64,000 nt of DNA from an uncultured Aquimarina sp. (lineage in GTDB: Bacteria; Bacteroidota; Bacteroidia; Flavobacteriales; Flavobacteriaceae), in the NCBI GenBank assembly GCA_947498775.1, contig CANMLL010000022.1:26893-90892 (forward strand), in the 5' to 3' direction. This document shows, one piece after another, positions 9,422 through 18,629 of the stretch. The position numbers and the translations under genes were made by a program. The notes beneath the pieces were generated by a model, which was not told the DNA's origin, did not search any database, and was given only the letters and a program-made list of their open reading frames with translations. How positions within the stretch are numbered: position 1 is the first letter of the stretch; the number at the start of each line of letters is the position of its first letter.

Positions 9422-10639
9422 ATGAATTTGAAATTACAATACATTTCAAGTATAAAGAATAAAACATTACAAATTACGGGGTCTAAAAGCGAAACGAATA
9501 GATTGCTGATGCTACAAGCGATGTATCCCAATATAGAAATCGAGAATGTATCCAATAGTGATGATTCAGAATTAATGCAAAAGGCGTTACAGAGCAATGA
9601 TATTGTTGTTGATATTCACCATGCCGGTACTGCAATGCGTTTCCTTACCGCATATTTTGCAGTTAAAGAAGGCAGAGAAACTATGCTTACCGGAAGTAAG
9701 AGAATGCAGGAAAGACCCATAAAAATTTTGGTAGCAGCATTACGGCAATTAGGATGTGAAATTGCCTATGAAAAAGAAGAAGGATATCCGCCGATAAGAA
9801 TTCAAGGAAAACAACCAACAGCTAATCAAGTAGAACTACAAGCCAATATAAGTAGCCAATATATTTCTGCACTGATGCTAATTGCAGCTTCATTACCAAA
9901 CGGTTTATCGATTAGGTTAAACGGAAAAGTTACTTCGGTGCCATACATAAAAATGACCCTTAGTTTATTAAAGGATATTGGTATTACAGGAACTCTTGAA
10001 GGCAATTTAATAACTATTGAGTCTAATACTAATGCGCTGTCTCAGACAGTTGTTGTAGAGTCTGATTGGAGTTCGGCATCTTACTTCTATAGTATTGTAG
10101 CATTGACAGATAATGCTTCGATCACTATTGGAAGTTATAAAAAAGAAAGTTACCAAGGGGATTCGGCCTTAGTAGAAATATATAAACATTTGGGTGTCGA
10201 AACTATATTTGGCCAAAATACTATTACCTTAAAGAAAAGTTCTAAAAGAGCTGAGTTGCCAGATGGATTGGATTTGTCAAATGCTCCAGACATAGCACAA
10301 ACTATTGCAGTTACTTGTTTTGGGTTGGGTATAGGATGCTATCTTAAGGGACTTCATACCTTAAAAATAAAAGAAACAGATAGATTAGAAGCTTTAAAAA
10401 CCGAAATCGAGAAATTAGGAGGGCAGGTTACAATAACAGAGGATACTTTGCGATTAGAACCATCACCATCAATTAAAGAAAATATTTCTATCGCTACCTA
10501 TAACGATCATCGTATGGCAATGGCATTTGCTCCTCTAGCACTTAGAACTTCTTTATTTGTTGAGGATGCTAATGTGGTTTCTAAATCATACCCTGATTTT
10601 TGGTCTGATTTACAGAAATTAGGATTTAAAATTTCATAA
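9422..10639 (+). CDS. aroA: 3-phosphoshikimate 1-carboxyvinyltransferase (EPSP synthase)
   Basis: This 405-residue enzyme joins phosphoenolpyruvate to shikimate 3-phosphate, the sixth shikimate step. Seen motifs are SKSETNR at the start (phosphate binding), HAGTAMRFLTAYFA for the family's GNAGTAxR region, the ERPI(K) segment, KETDRLEALKTE, and YNDHRMAMAFAPLAL. The protein is a little shorter than the usual 420-430 residues, as in other Bacteroidota. It closes the operon that begins with dtd. Confidence 0.96.
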   Translation: MNLKLQYISSIKNKTLQITGSKSETNRLLMLQAMYPNIEIENVSNSDDSELMQKALQSNDIVVDIHHAGTAMRFLTAYFAVKEGRETMLTGSKRMQERPIKILVAALRQLGCEIAYEKEEGYPPIRIQGKQPTANQVELQANISSQYISALMLIAASLPNGLSIRLNGKVTSVPYIKMTLSLLKDIGITGTLEGNLITIESNTNALSQTVVVESDWSSASYFYSIVALTDNASITIGSYKKESYQGDSALVEIYKHLGVETIFGQNTITLKKSSKRAELPDGLDLSNAPDIAQTIAVTCFGLGIGCYLKGLHTLKIKETDRLEALKTEIEKLGGQVTITEDTLRLEPSPSIKENISIATYNDHRMAMAFAPLALRTSLFVEDANVVSKSYPDFWSDLQKLGFKIS

Positions 10640-10952
10640 ATAATTATTGTTGTCCTATTAAAAGTTGTAAAATCTTTGGAAATCCCTTTATTCTAAAGTA
10701 TAGGGCAAAAGAAGTAATTTTAAGTGGGTATTTTTACATCAGAATTGGTATGATATCAATTTAAACCACTTCTATTTTTTAAAAACCTAAATATCATTAT
10801 TTTTATAATTAAGTTTTGGTTCTTGGCTCTAGAAGCGTAGTGATCTTGTTTCGTGTACCTGACATTGATGATAAATAATAAATATATCTCATTTTACTTG
10901 ACAACGCCTATAACGAGATTGTATATTTGCACCTTCAAAAAAACAAACACTA
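10640..10952. other. Noncoding gap with weak palindromes
   Basis: No gene is visible. An inverted pair AAGTGG / CCACTT (about 10732 and 10775) encloses the near-palindrome ATTGGTATGATATCAAT. The right end holds the queA promoter listed separately. Confidence 0.5.
10898..10929 (+). promoter_or_regulatory. Promoter of queA (TTG / TAnnTTTG)
   Basis: TTG at 10898-10900 and TATATTTG at 10922-10929 are 21 bases apart. This fits the -33/-7 pattern of the Bacteroidota housekeeping sigma factor. The start codon is 23 bases downstream. Confidence 0.7.
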
Positions 10953-12002
10953 ATGAAGCTATCACATTTCAATTTTAATCTTCCACAAGAATTATTGGCA
11001 GAATACCCTGCAGAAAATAGGGATGAATCTCGCTTAATGGTTCTAAATAGAAAGGAACAAACTATTGAGCACAAACATTTTAAAGATCTTATTGATTATT
11101 TTGAGCCAGACGATGTAATGGTTGTTAATAATACTAAGGTTTTCCCTGCCAGATTATATGGAAATAAAGAAAAAACAGGTGCCAGAATTGAAGTGTTTTT
11201 ACTACGCGAATTAAACTCAGAAACTCGTCTTTGGGATGTACTGGTTGATCCTGCAAGAAAGATACGTATAGGTAATAAGCTTTATTTTGGAGATGATGAA
11301 AGTTTAGTTGCAGAAGTTATAGACAATACAACCTCAAGAGGACGTACATTGCGTTTTCTGTACGACGGTTCTTACGATGAGTTTAGACAAAAGCTTACAG
11401 ATTTGGGAGAGACGCCGTTACCTAAATATATAAAAAGAAGCACAGAACCAGAAGATGAAGAGAGGTATCAAACCATTTATGCTAAAAATGAAGGCGCAGT
11501 TGCTGCACCAACAGCAGGACTACATTTTTCTAAGCATTTAATGAAACGTTTAGAGATAAAAGGAGTAGATTTTGCCGAAATAACTTTACATGTTGGATTG
11601 GGAACATTTAACCCTGTAGAAGTTGAAGATCTGTCTAAACATAAAATGGATAGTGAAGAAGCCTATATTACTGCTCATGCCACTAATATTATCAATAATG
11701 GCATCACTAATAAAAGGAGAATTTGCGCTGTTGGAACTACAGTAATGAGAGCATTAGAAAGTGCAGTTTCTTCAGAAAGAACATTGAATGAATTTAGAGG
11801 ATGGACCAATAAATTTATTTTCCCTCCTTATGACTTTAGCATTGCTAATTGTATGATTACAAATTTTCATACTCCTAAGTCTACTTTGTTAATGATGGTG
11901 TCAGCTTTTGCAGGACACGATTTCATAAAGCAGGCCTATGAAGAAGCAGTAAAAGAAAAATATAAATTTTACTCGTATGGTGATGCAATGTTAATAATTT
12001 AG
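10953..12002 (+). CDS. queA: S-adenosylmethionine:tRNA ribosyltransferase-isomerase
   Basis: The 349-residue enzyme moves the ribosyl part of SAM to 7-deaza-7-aminomethylguanine in tRNA to form epoxyqueuosine. It begins MKLSHFNFNLPQELLAEYPA and contains the diagnostic AAPTAGLHF and LHVGLGTF motifs, with full family length. It stands alone between its own promoter and a strong terminator. Confidence 0.97.
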   Translation: MKLSHFNFNLPQELLAEYPAENRDESRLMVLNRKEQTIEHKHFKDLIDYFEPDDVMVVNNTKVFPARLYGNKEKTGARIEVFLLRELNSETRLWDVLVDPARKIRIGNKLYFGDDESLVAEVIDNTTSRGRTLRFLYDGSYDEFRQKLTDLGETPLPKYIKRSTEPEDEERYQTIYAKNEGAVAAPTAGLHFSKHLMKRLEIKGVDFAEITLHVGLGTFNPVEVEDLSKHKMDSEEAYITAHATNIINNGITNKRRICAVGTTVMRALESAVSSERTLNEFRGWTNKFIFPPYDFSIANCMITNFHTPKSTLLMMVSAFAGHDFIKQAYEEAVKEKYKFYSYGDAMLII

Positions 12003-12026
12003 GATGTTGTAAATTAATATTAAATT

Positions 12027-12060
12027 CCTGTTTAATTTTAGATTGAACAGGTTTTTTTTT
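12027..12060 (+). terminator. Terminator after queA
   Basis: CCTGTT (12027-12032) pairs with AACAGG (12046-12051) and is followed by nine T. Confidence 0.85.
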
Positions 12061-12130
12061 GATTTTTGAAGGGATTAGATGTTAAAATATTACATATTTT
12101 TTAAAAATCACTTCTTTAACTTGCTTATAA

Positions 12131-12151
12131 TTACGGTTTTACCGTATTTTG
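12131..12151 (+). promoter_or_regulatory. Palindromic motif TTACGGTTTTACCGTA in a promoter region
   Basis: TACGGT and ACCGTA are perfect inverted arms around TTT. A TTG lies at 12121-12123 and the palindrome runs straight into ATTTTGC, so it would sit between -33 and -7 elements. A near copy (TTACGGTTTTAACGTAA) occurs upstream of the T9SS protein at 18425-18441. Confidence 0.45.
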
Positions 12152-12291
12152 CATTCTGTGTTTTACAGCGACAAAAATAGACTTTTATCGAAAAAATTAC
12201 GTTAAATGATCATCTACAATGCACTTTTTTCAAATTTTGGATCGTTTTTTGCAATTCAAAAAAATATATGAACTAAACCTAATTATTTATA

Positions 12292-13227
12292 ATGATGAAA
12301 AAAATATTCTACTATTTTACATTTTTAATAACTGTCTTTTCTTTTGCCCAAACCAAAGTCGGAGCAGTTCATTTTAATGATGTAGATAAATTCGGTGAGG
12401 CAGAATTAATGCTTAATGGTGCTGGCTCTAGAGATAAATTATATGCCCTTGCGTTGTATCTTGATTTTGAAGTAGATGGTGTTGAAGATGGAATTATGGT
12501 TGCCGAAAAAGATGATACTATGGCAATAACTCTGAAAATAACTTCATCCTTTGGACAAAATGAACTTAACGAGATTATCAGAAATGGACTTGAAGTAGCT
12601 ACCAACGGTAATAGTTATAAGTTAGAAAAAGAGATTCGTAAATTTATCGGCTTCCTACCAAATGAGATAAAAAAATTCGATATTTTCAGAATTCTACATA
12701 CCAAGGGAGGTAAACTTTCAGTATTTAAGAATAAAACACTTTTGGGCACCATGGAAAGCCCGGAATTCAAAACAGCATTGTTCAAAATATGGTTAGGTGA
12801 CAATCCTGTTGATTATGATTTAAAAGAAAGTTTATTAGCTGCTTATGAAGCCAATCCTATACTTGGAAAATGGAAGATGATCGATAAAAAGACCGGTGTT
12901 GCCCTTAGTGTCATGCAATTGTATATGATCGATAATAAGATTTTTGGTACTATAGAGAGAATGCTTAGAGATTCAGAAAGAGATGATGTTTGTTACGAGT
13001 GTACAGGTGAAGATAAAAACAAAAAAATTGAAGGAATGGTGGTGATAAAGGGACTGCGGCTTAGTAATGATAAATATGTAGGAGGAACCTATACCAACAT
13101 AAGAGACGGTAAAGTCTCTGATTGTCAAATCTGGACAGAAGAAGAAAGACGTAACGTTCTTTTTGTAAAGTATAAAGGAAGCGGTGGCATACATGAATGG
13201 AGAAGAGTAAAAGAAAGTAAAAAGTAA
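12292..13227 (+). CDS. Secreted chalcone-isomerase-like / DUF2147 fusion protein
   Basis: The protein has 311 residues with a signal peptide (to SFAQ); the second ATG at 12295 is equally possible as the start. Residues about 22-185 match the chalcone isomerase-like fold (LMLNGAGSRDKLYALALYL near the start; the FKTALFKIWLGDNPVD pattern near the end of the domain). Residues about 190-308 match DUF2147 (NPILGKWKMIDKKTG, YECTGEDKNK, WTEEERRNVLFVKYKG). Both families are exported domains of unknown substrate in bacteria. Domain calls are by eye. The gene stands alone and has a roughly 140-base leader. Confidence 0.8.
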   Translation: MMKKIFYYFTFLITVFSFAQTKVGAVHFNDVDKFGEAELMLNGAGSRDKLYALALYLDFEVDGVEDGIMVAEKDDTMAITLKITSSFGQNELNEIIRNGLEVATNGNSYKLEKEIRKFIGFLPNEIKKFDIFRILHTKGGKLSVFKNKTLLGTMESPEFKTALFKIWLGDNPVDYDLKESLLAAYEANPILGKWKMIDKKTGVALSVMQLYMIDNKIFGTIERMLRDSERDDVCYECTGEDKNKKIEGMVVIKGLRLSNDKYVGGTYTNIRDGKVSDCQIWTEEERRNVLFVKYKGSGGIHEWRRVKESKK

Positions 13228-13250
13228 AATACCATACTATACTTTAAATG

Positions 13251-13282
13251 AAACCCTTGATCTCTTAATCAAGGGTTTTTTT
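13251..13282. terminator. Terminator after the chalcone-isomerase/DUF2147 gene
   Basis: AAACCCTTGAT (13251-13261) and ATCAAGGGTTT (13268-13278) are exact complements, followed by a T run; A bases before the left arm allow function in both directions. Confidence 0.88.
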
Positions 13283-13338
13283 AATATTCGTATAATTTCT
13301 ATAAATATACTGCATTATCTTTTACTTTTGCAGAAGCT

Positions 13339-14379
13339 ATGAGCACAAAGAAAAAAGACATAAGAGCACTTACAAAAGATCAACTACGATCTTTCTTTGA
13401 AAAAATAGGCGACAAAGCTTTCAGAGGAAACCAGGTCTATGAGTGGCTATGGAGCAAAGGAGCACATAGCTTTGATGATATGACCAATATATCCAAGACA
13501 ACCAGGCAAATACTGGAAGAGAGTTTTGTGATAAACCACATTCGTGTTGATCAAATGCAACGAAGTACCGATGGGACCATCAAAAATGCGGTAAAATTGC
13601 ATGATGGTCTTATTGTAGAATCAGTTTTAATTCCTACCCCGACCAGAACCACAGCTTGTGTATCATCACAAGTTGGTTGTAGTTTGGATTGCAAGTTTTG
13701 CGCAACTGCAAGATTAAAAAGAATGCGTAACCTTAATCCAGATGAGATTTATGATCAAGTAGTGGCTATAGATAGAGAAAGTAGGTTGTATCACAATAGA
13801 CCCTTGTCTAATATTGTTTTTATGGGCATGGGAGAACCACTTATGAACTATAATAACGTGATCAAAGCAATTGATAAAATTACTTCTTCAGAAGGGTTAG
13901 GGATGTCCCCCAAAAGGATTACACTATCCACATCAGGTGTGCCAAAAATGATCAAGAAAATGGCAGATGATGAAGTTAAATTTAAGTTGGCTGTGTCTTT
14001 ACATGCCGCTATCGATGAAGTGCGTACATCCATAATGCCTTTTAATGAAACATTTCCACTAGTGGATCTTAAAGAATCTCTAGAATATTGGTATGCAAAA
14101 ACCAAAAGTAGAATTACCTACGAGTATGTTGTATGGGATGGAATTAATGATCGAAAAGAAGACATTGACGCACTTATCAAGTTTTGTTCTTATGTGCCGT
14201 GTAAAGTTAATTTAATAGAATATAACCCTATAGATGACGGCAAGTTTCAACAAGCATCGAATCGAGCTATTGATAATTACATTAATGCTCTAGAATCCAG
14301 AGGAATTGTAGTTAACGTTCGTAGAAGTAGGGGAAAAGATATTGATGCTGCATGTGGCCAATTAGCAAATAAATCTTGA
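13339..14379 (+). CDS. rlmN: 23S rRNA (adenine2503-C2)-methyltransferase
   Basis: This 346-residue radical SAM enzyme methylates A2503 of 23S rRNA and A37 of some tRNAs. The iron-sulfur motif is CSLDCKFC. The conserved end RRSRGKDIDAACGQL holds the Cys that forms the methylene intermediate. Start and end fit the family. The -7 type motif TACTTTTG at 13323-13330 lies only nine bases before the ATG, so the message may be leaderless or nearly so. Confidence 0.97.
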   Translation: MSTKKKDIRALTKDQLRSFFEKIGDKAFRGNQVYEWLWSKGAHSFDDMTNISKTTRQILEESFVINHIRVDQMQRSTDGTIKNAVKLHDGLIVESVLIPTPTRTTACVSSQVGCSLDCKFCATARLKRMRNLNPDEIYDQVVAIDRESRLYHNRPLSNIVFMGMGEPLMNYNNVIKAIDKITSSEGLGMSPKRITLSTSGVPKMIKKMADDEVKFKLAVSLHAAIDEVRTSIMPFNETFPLVDLKESLEYWYAKTKSRITYEYVVWDGINDRKEDIDALIKFCSYVPCKVNLIEYNPIDDGKFQQASNRAIDNYINALESRGIVVNVRRSRGKDIDAACGQLANKS

Positions 14380-14467
14380 TTTTTCTTTATTAACATGAAT
14401 ACCTGTTTACAACAAACAATTTATACTATCTTCGTACCAAGTTAGAAATCAGAATTATCTTCTCGTA

Positions 14468-15445
14468 TTGAAAGTTGTTGAGCAAATAAAACTGCCTATT
14501 ATTGATGAGATGGAACTTTTTGAGCAAAAGTTTTCACAATCAATGTCTTCAAAGGTAGCACTACTTAATAGAATTACACATTATATAGTAAACAGAAAAG
14601 GCAAGCAAATGAGGCCTATGTTTGTTTTTTTGGTGGCCAAAATGGTCTCAGGAGGCGAAGTTAATGAAAGAACATATAGAGGAGCTTCAGTAATAGAGTT
14701 AATACACACTGCAACGCTGGTGCACGACGATGTAGTTGATGATTCTAATAGAAGAAGAGGTTTCTTTTCGATAAATGCCCTTTGGAAAAACAAAATAGCC
14801 GTACTTGTTGGTGATTATCTATTGTCAAAAGGATTACTACTATCTATTGATCATGGTGATTTTGACCTTTTAAAAATCATTTCGGTAGCAGTTCGGGAAA
14901 TGAGTGAAGGAGAGCTTCTACAAATAGAAAAAGCCAGAAATCTGGATATTACTGAAGAAGTCTATTATGAGATTATTCGCCAAAAAACAGCTACGCTTAT
15001 AGCTGCTTGTTGCAGCCTTGGAGCTTGTTCGGTCTCTCCGGATTCTGAAGAAGTTCAGGAAATGAGGAGGTTTGGAGAATTGATCGGAATGGCATTCCAA
15101 ATTAAAGACGACCTCTTTGATTATGGCGATGAAGCTATAGGCAAGCCTACAGGAATAGATATTAAAGAGCAAAAAATGACACTCCCGTTGATTTATGCAC
15201 TTAATACTTGCTCAAAAGAGAAAAAGAAGTGGCTTATAAACGCTGTAAAGAATCATAATAAAGACAAAAAACGGGTCAAAGAAGTTATTTCATTTGTGAA
15301 AGAAATGGGTGGTTTAGACTATGCAATTAAGGTAATGCACCAATTTAAAGACGATGCACTCGCAATCCTTTCAACATATCCAGATTCAGAATATAAATCC
15401 TCTTTGGATTTGATGGTTGATTATGTGATCGATAGAAAAAAATAA
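14468..15445 (+). CDS. Polyprenyl (octaprenyl) diphosphate synthase
   Basis: The 325-residue trans-prenyltransferase chain-lengthens isoprenoid diphosphates, most likely for the menaquinone side chain. Both aspartate-rich motifs are present: DDVVDDSNRRRG and DDLFDYGD; GKQMRP near residue 44 is the IPP-binding site. A TTG codon at 14468 is the only suitable start that gives the usual N-terminus. It lies 88 bases after rlmN. Confidence 0.93.
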   Translation: MKVVEQIKLPIIDEMELFEQKFSQSMSSKVALLNRITHYIVNRKGKQMRPMFVFLVAKMVSGGEVNERTYRGASVIELIHTATLVHDDVVDDSNRRRGFFSINALWKNKIAVLVGDYLLSKGLLLSIDHGDFDLLKIISVAVREMSEGELLQIEKARNLDITEEVYYEIIRQKTATLIAACCSLGACSVSPDSEEVQEMRRFGELIGMAFQIKDDLFDYGDEAIGKPTGIDIKEQKMTLPLIYALNTCSKEKKKWLINAVKNHNKDKKRVKEVISFVKEMGGLDYAIKVMHQFKDDALAILSTYPDSEYKSSLDLMVDYVIDRKK

Positions 15446-15603
15446 CTTCAACTTCAATATTAATTAACTGAAAAACAGTTGGTTGTTCTATCTTTACTTG
15501 TAATATCCAAAATTTGAGAATTAAAAATTGCAAACCCCAGGCAACCATTGTGTTTTTTATCTCGTCTATGTAAATAGAAGATCAAATCAATTAATTTTTA
15601 GTA

Positions 15604-16173
15604 TTGAAAATTATTCAATTTTATAAAAACGAAACACAGCTTATCAAAAAGGCGGCAAATCAGCATCGCGATGCGCAACATCAGCTGTATCATAAATATG
15701 CACCAAAGATGCTAAGTGTTTGTAGACAATATGTAAAAGATGTACATTTTGCTGAAGAAGTAATGTTAAGCGCGTTTCTGAAGATGTTTTTGAATTTGAA
15801 AACCTATAAGTTTGAAGGTAGTTTTGAAGGATGGATACGAAGAATTATGGTGAATGAATCTATTTCGTTTTTAAGAAAAGAAAAGCAGATCTTTTTTATT
15901 GAAGAAATCACAAATTATAATGAAGAATCCTGGAACAATATCAATACAGAACTTGAAGTAGAACAAATACAAGGGTTGATTGATAGTTTGCCAGAGGGAT
16001 ATAGAATGGTGTTTGTGTTATATGCTGTAGAAGGATACAAACATATCGAGATAGCAAAAACATTAGGAATTTCTGAAAGCACTTCAAAATCGCAATTATT
16101 TAAGGCTAGAAAATTACTACAGCAAAAGTTAAACCAACAAAATAGAATTAGCAATGGCGCCATTGAAATTTGA
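15604..16173 (+). CDS. ECF-type RNA polymerase sigma factor
   Basis: The 189-residue protein has sigma region 2 (about 20-90, KYAPKMLSVCRQYVKDVHFA) and region 4 (about 120-175, LPEGYRMVFVLYAVEGYKHIEIAKTLGIS with a helix-turn-helix). TTG at 15604 is the likely start. A TATCTTTA motif lies at 15489-15496. The gene overlaps the next by 20 bases; that gene encodes a single-pass membrane protein, which fits an ECF sigma/anti-sigma pair. Confidence 0.92.
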   Translation: MKIIQFYKNETQLIKKAANQHRDAQHQLYHKYAPKMLSVCRQYVKDVHFAEEVMLSAFLKMFLNLKTYKFEGSFEGWIRRIMVNESISFLRKEKQIFFIEEITNYNEESWNNINTELEVEQIQGLIDSLPEGYRMVFVLYAVEGYKHIEIAKTLGISESTSKSQLFKARKLLQQKLNQQNRISNGAIEI

Positions 16174-16981
16174 AGATAAGATAAAGGAAAAGCTCGAACA
16201 ACGCGCTATAGAGCCCTCAGAGAGTTCGTGGGAGAAGTTGTCCGAACAACTAGATGATACACAGGATCAAAAAAAAGGAAATACCAGAATATGGTGGTAT
16301 AGTTTGGCAGCAGTATTTGTAGGAATTTTGATCATGAGTTCCCTATTCTATAAAAACCCAGCTTCAAAAGATGCAGATCCTCAGTTTGTGGATCGAAGCG
16401 AAGAAAAAATGAAGCAAAATGAAACAGAGCTTGTTCAAAAAAATAATATTGAACAAAAGCGTATACAGAAAATAGAAAATGAAACTTTTGAGAATAAGCA
16501 AATTAAAAGTAAAGAGCTTGTTACCTTAACTAATAAGGAAACAGCCAAAAAAGAGAAGAATGTAAATTTGCAGAAATCCAAATCTGATGATTCGATCACA
16601 AGAGATGCTATAGAAAAGAAAAAAGAAACCGCCAAAATTGCACAGAATAGAAAAGAGGCTATTGATTTTCCAAAACAAGAAAAAGTAGTATCCATTAGCC
16701 CCGAGGTGATTGATAGCAAAATAGCCGATGTTGTTGCGCAAGTAGAAGAACTTCAGAAAAATAATACCAAAGTTACCGATGAAGAAATTGATAGATTATT
16801 AAGAAAAGCACAACGAGATATTACAACACAAAAAATATTAAAATCCAAAACGGTGAGTGCATCGGCTCTTCTTCAAGACGTTGAGGAAGAAATAGACGAG
16901 ACTTTTAAACAACGCGTTTTTGAAGCGCTTAAAACCGGTTTTCAAAAAGTAAAAACTGCAGTAGCAGAACGAGAAAATTAA
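16154..16981 (+). CDS. Single-pass membrane protein, probable sigma-factor partner
   Basis: The 275-residue protein has a cytoplasmic stretch of about 48 residues with SSWEKLSEQLD, a pattern common to Bacteroidota proteins encoded after ECF sigma factors. One membrane helix follows (about 50-68), then a long Lys/Glu/Gln-rich periplasmic region, probably extended or coiled. No enzyme motif is seen. It overlaps the sigma gene by 20 bases, so an anti-sigma role is likely but not shown. Confidence 0.7.
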   Translation: MAPLKFEDKIKEKLEQRAIEPSESSWEKLSEQLDDTQDQKKGNTRIWWYSLAAVFVGILIMSSLFYKNPASKDADPQFVDRSEEKMKQNETELVQKNNIEQKRIQKIENETFENKQIKSKELVTLTNKETAKKEKNVNLQKSKSDDSITRDAIEKKKETAKIAQNRKEAIDFPKQEKVVSISPEVIDSKIADVVAQVEELQKNNTKVTDEEIDRLLRKAQRDITTQKILKSKTVSASALLQDVEEEIDETFKQRVFEALKTGFQKVKTAVAEREN

Positions 16982-16989
16982 AATCATTC

Positions 16990-17052
16990 ATCAATCAAAC
17001 CTGTAGTTTCCCTCCTCGTTTGGAGGGGAATTATACAGAAAAATCAAATTCA
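16990..17052 (+). repeat. Short CCCTCC...GGAGGGG hairpin between genes
   Basis: Near 17008 the sequence CCCTCC, a short CGTTT loop, then GGAGGG forms a 6-bp GC hairpin in an AT-rich region. A related G-rich segment (TCCTCCTTTGAAGGGGG) lies before murD at 38817-38833. It may be a small dispersed repeat. Confidence 0.45.
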
Positions 17053-18123
17053 ATGAAGACATTATTTACAATTGCCATATATATGGCCTTGACACTCTTT
17101 GTCCAGTTTTCACAAGCTCAAGATGAGCAGAGTAACTCCAAAATTGAAAAATTAACAGAGCAAAAAGAGAAAATAATTACATCAGAAAAAGAAGAACTCA
17201 AAAAAGAAGTTGAAGCTATTAATGAAAGGCTTGCAAATAATGAGATAAGTATTGGGGAAGCTAAGGAGCTAAAAGAAGAGGCGGCCAAGATACATGCGCT
17301 CAATATCGAAAATAAAATTGCAATTATAGATAATAAAATTGCTTTGCTTGAACGTAATGGGCTTGAGTATGTAAATATGGGAGACCCCGAAATATGGATA
17401 GGTCTTGGCGCAAAGAGTGATAATGATGGTGATTTTCTCTTTGGAGTTAAAGTAAATACTGGACAAGAACCAAAAATCAAATATGACAGACGCACAACCT
17501 CCGGTATAACAATTGCATTTGGACTTAACAATGCAATCGTTGATGGGCAATCGTTAGATGATTCAGATTATAAGATAGCTGGTAGCCGATTTTTTGAGCT
17601 GGGTTGGTTTTGGAAAACAAGAGTATTCAAAAATACCAATTTCTTAAGAGTTAGATATGGTGTTTCCTATACCTCAAATGGTTTGAAACCGACAGATAAT
17701 AGATATTTTGTTGAAAATGGAAATCAAACCGGATTAGAAGAATTTCCATTAGAGTTAAATAAATCAAAGTTTAGAATGGATAATATTGTGGTTCCCGTGC
17801 ATTTTGAATTTGGTCCTTCAAGAGTAAGAGAAACAGAAAAGAGTATTAGGTATTATACGGCGCGCAAGTTCAGGATAGGGTTAGGGGGATACGTTGGTGC
17901 TAATATAAGTACACGTCAAAAATTAAAATACAGAGAAAACGGAGACCGTATTAAAGACAAAATTAAAAGAGATTATAATACAAGTGATTTGATTTATGGT
18001 TTGAGTACCTATGTCGGTTTTGGAGATATGTCTTTGTATGCAAAATATGATATATCACCTGTCTTTAGAAATGCAGAGATTGATCAAAATAATGTGTCAT
18101 TAGGATTGCGTTTTGACCTTTAG
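17053..18123 (+). CDS. Outer-membrane beta-barrel protein with N-terminal coiled coil
   Basis: The start at 17053 gives 356 residues with a signal peptide (to SQAQ); a TTG at 17020 is in frame but adds a stretch that spoils the signal. Residues about 25-115 are rich in Lys/Glu and should form a coiled coil. Residues about 130-356 alternate as in a beta barrel and end in LGLRFDL, a typical outer-membrane end. It follows the sigma/anti-sigma genes by 71 bases and may be a target of that system. Function unknown. Confidence 0.7.
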   Translation: MKTLFTIAIYMALTLFVQFSQAQDEQSNSKIEKLTEQKEKIITSEKEELKKEVEAINERLANNEISIGEAKELKEEAAKIHALNIENKIAIIDNKIALLERNGLEYVNMGDPEIWIGLGAKSDNDGDFLFGVKVNTGQEPKIKYDRRTTSGITIAFGLNNAIVDGQSLDDSDYKIAGSRFFELGWFWKTRVFKNTNFLRVRYGVSYTSNGLKPTDNRYFVENGNQTGLEEFPLELNKSKFRMDNIVVPVHFEFGPSRVRETEKSIRYYTARKFRIGLGGYVGANISTRQKLKYRENGDRIKDKIKRDYNTSDLIYGLSTYVGFGDMSLYAKYDISPVFRNAEIDQNNVSLGLRFDL

Positions 18124-18629
18124 TCGATAATTTTAATTAATGTAATTTTTTTTCAGTATTCAATATTAGACAAACTAAAACCCAAACCATTTTTTTTGAT
18201 TTGTTAATTAAGTGTTAAATAATGCCTTGCCAAAATAGTAGTGTACGTACACTACTATTTTGTGTTCTAAGTTATAACTAATGTTGGTTGTGATTGTCTA
18301 GCCTTGATATAGCTGTTATCTTACCAAATAGATACGCTATGTTACCTAACCATTTTTTGTTACATATTTCACCAAAAAGATTATTTTGTTATATATATAA
18401 ATAAAGGTAAACTCCTTAAGTATATTACGGTTTTAACGTAACTATTTGATTGTAAGTATTTTATGACGTTTTATTTTTTTGTTTCTTGATGAAATGCTAT
18501 ATATTTAGCAAAGTCAAAATCAAGGTGATTTCTTCCTAGACAAACTAAAATATGCTCAACTTACACCACAACAAAGTGGTTATTATACTTATTATGTTTT
18601 AAACAAACCATTAACCAAATTTCACACAA
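18124..18629. other. Long leader region with palindromes and a direct repeat
   Basis: No gene is visible. It holds a 32-bp palindrome (18231-18262), a TTACGGTTTTAACGTAA motif (18425-18441), and two exact copies of TAGACAAACTAAAA (18167-18180 and 18537-18550). A promoter is possible with TTG at 18479-18481 and TATATTTA at 18500-18507, 18 bases apart. Confidence 0.6.
18231..18262. repeat. 32-bp perfect palindrome
   Basis: Each arm reads CAAAATAGTAGTGTAC and its exact complement follows with no spacer; 16 bp per arm. It lies 108 bases after the outer-membrane protein gene. A T run ends the right arm and an A run begins the left, so it could be a two-way terminator; a protein-binding site is the alternative. 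Confidence 0.8.

Noticed and set aside
17118..17531. 137-codon minus-strand frame under the outer-membrane protein gene
   Set aside because: It is the shadow of the Lys/Glu-rich coiled-coil coding; Ser/Phe-rich antisense translation with no domain.
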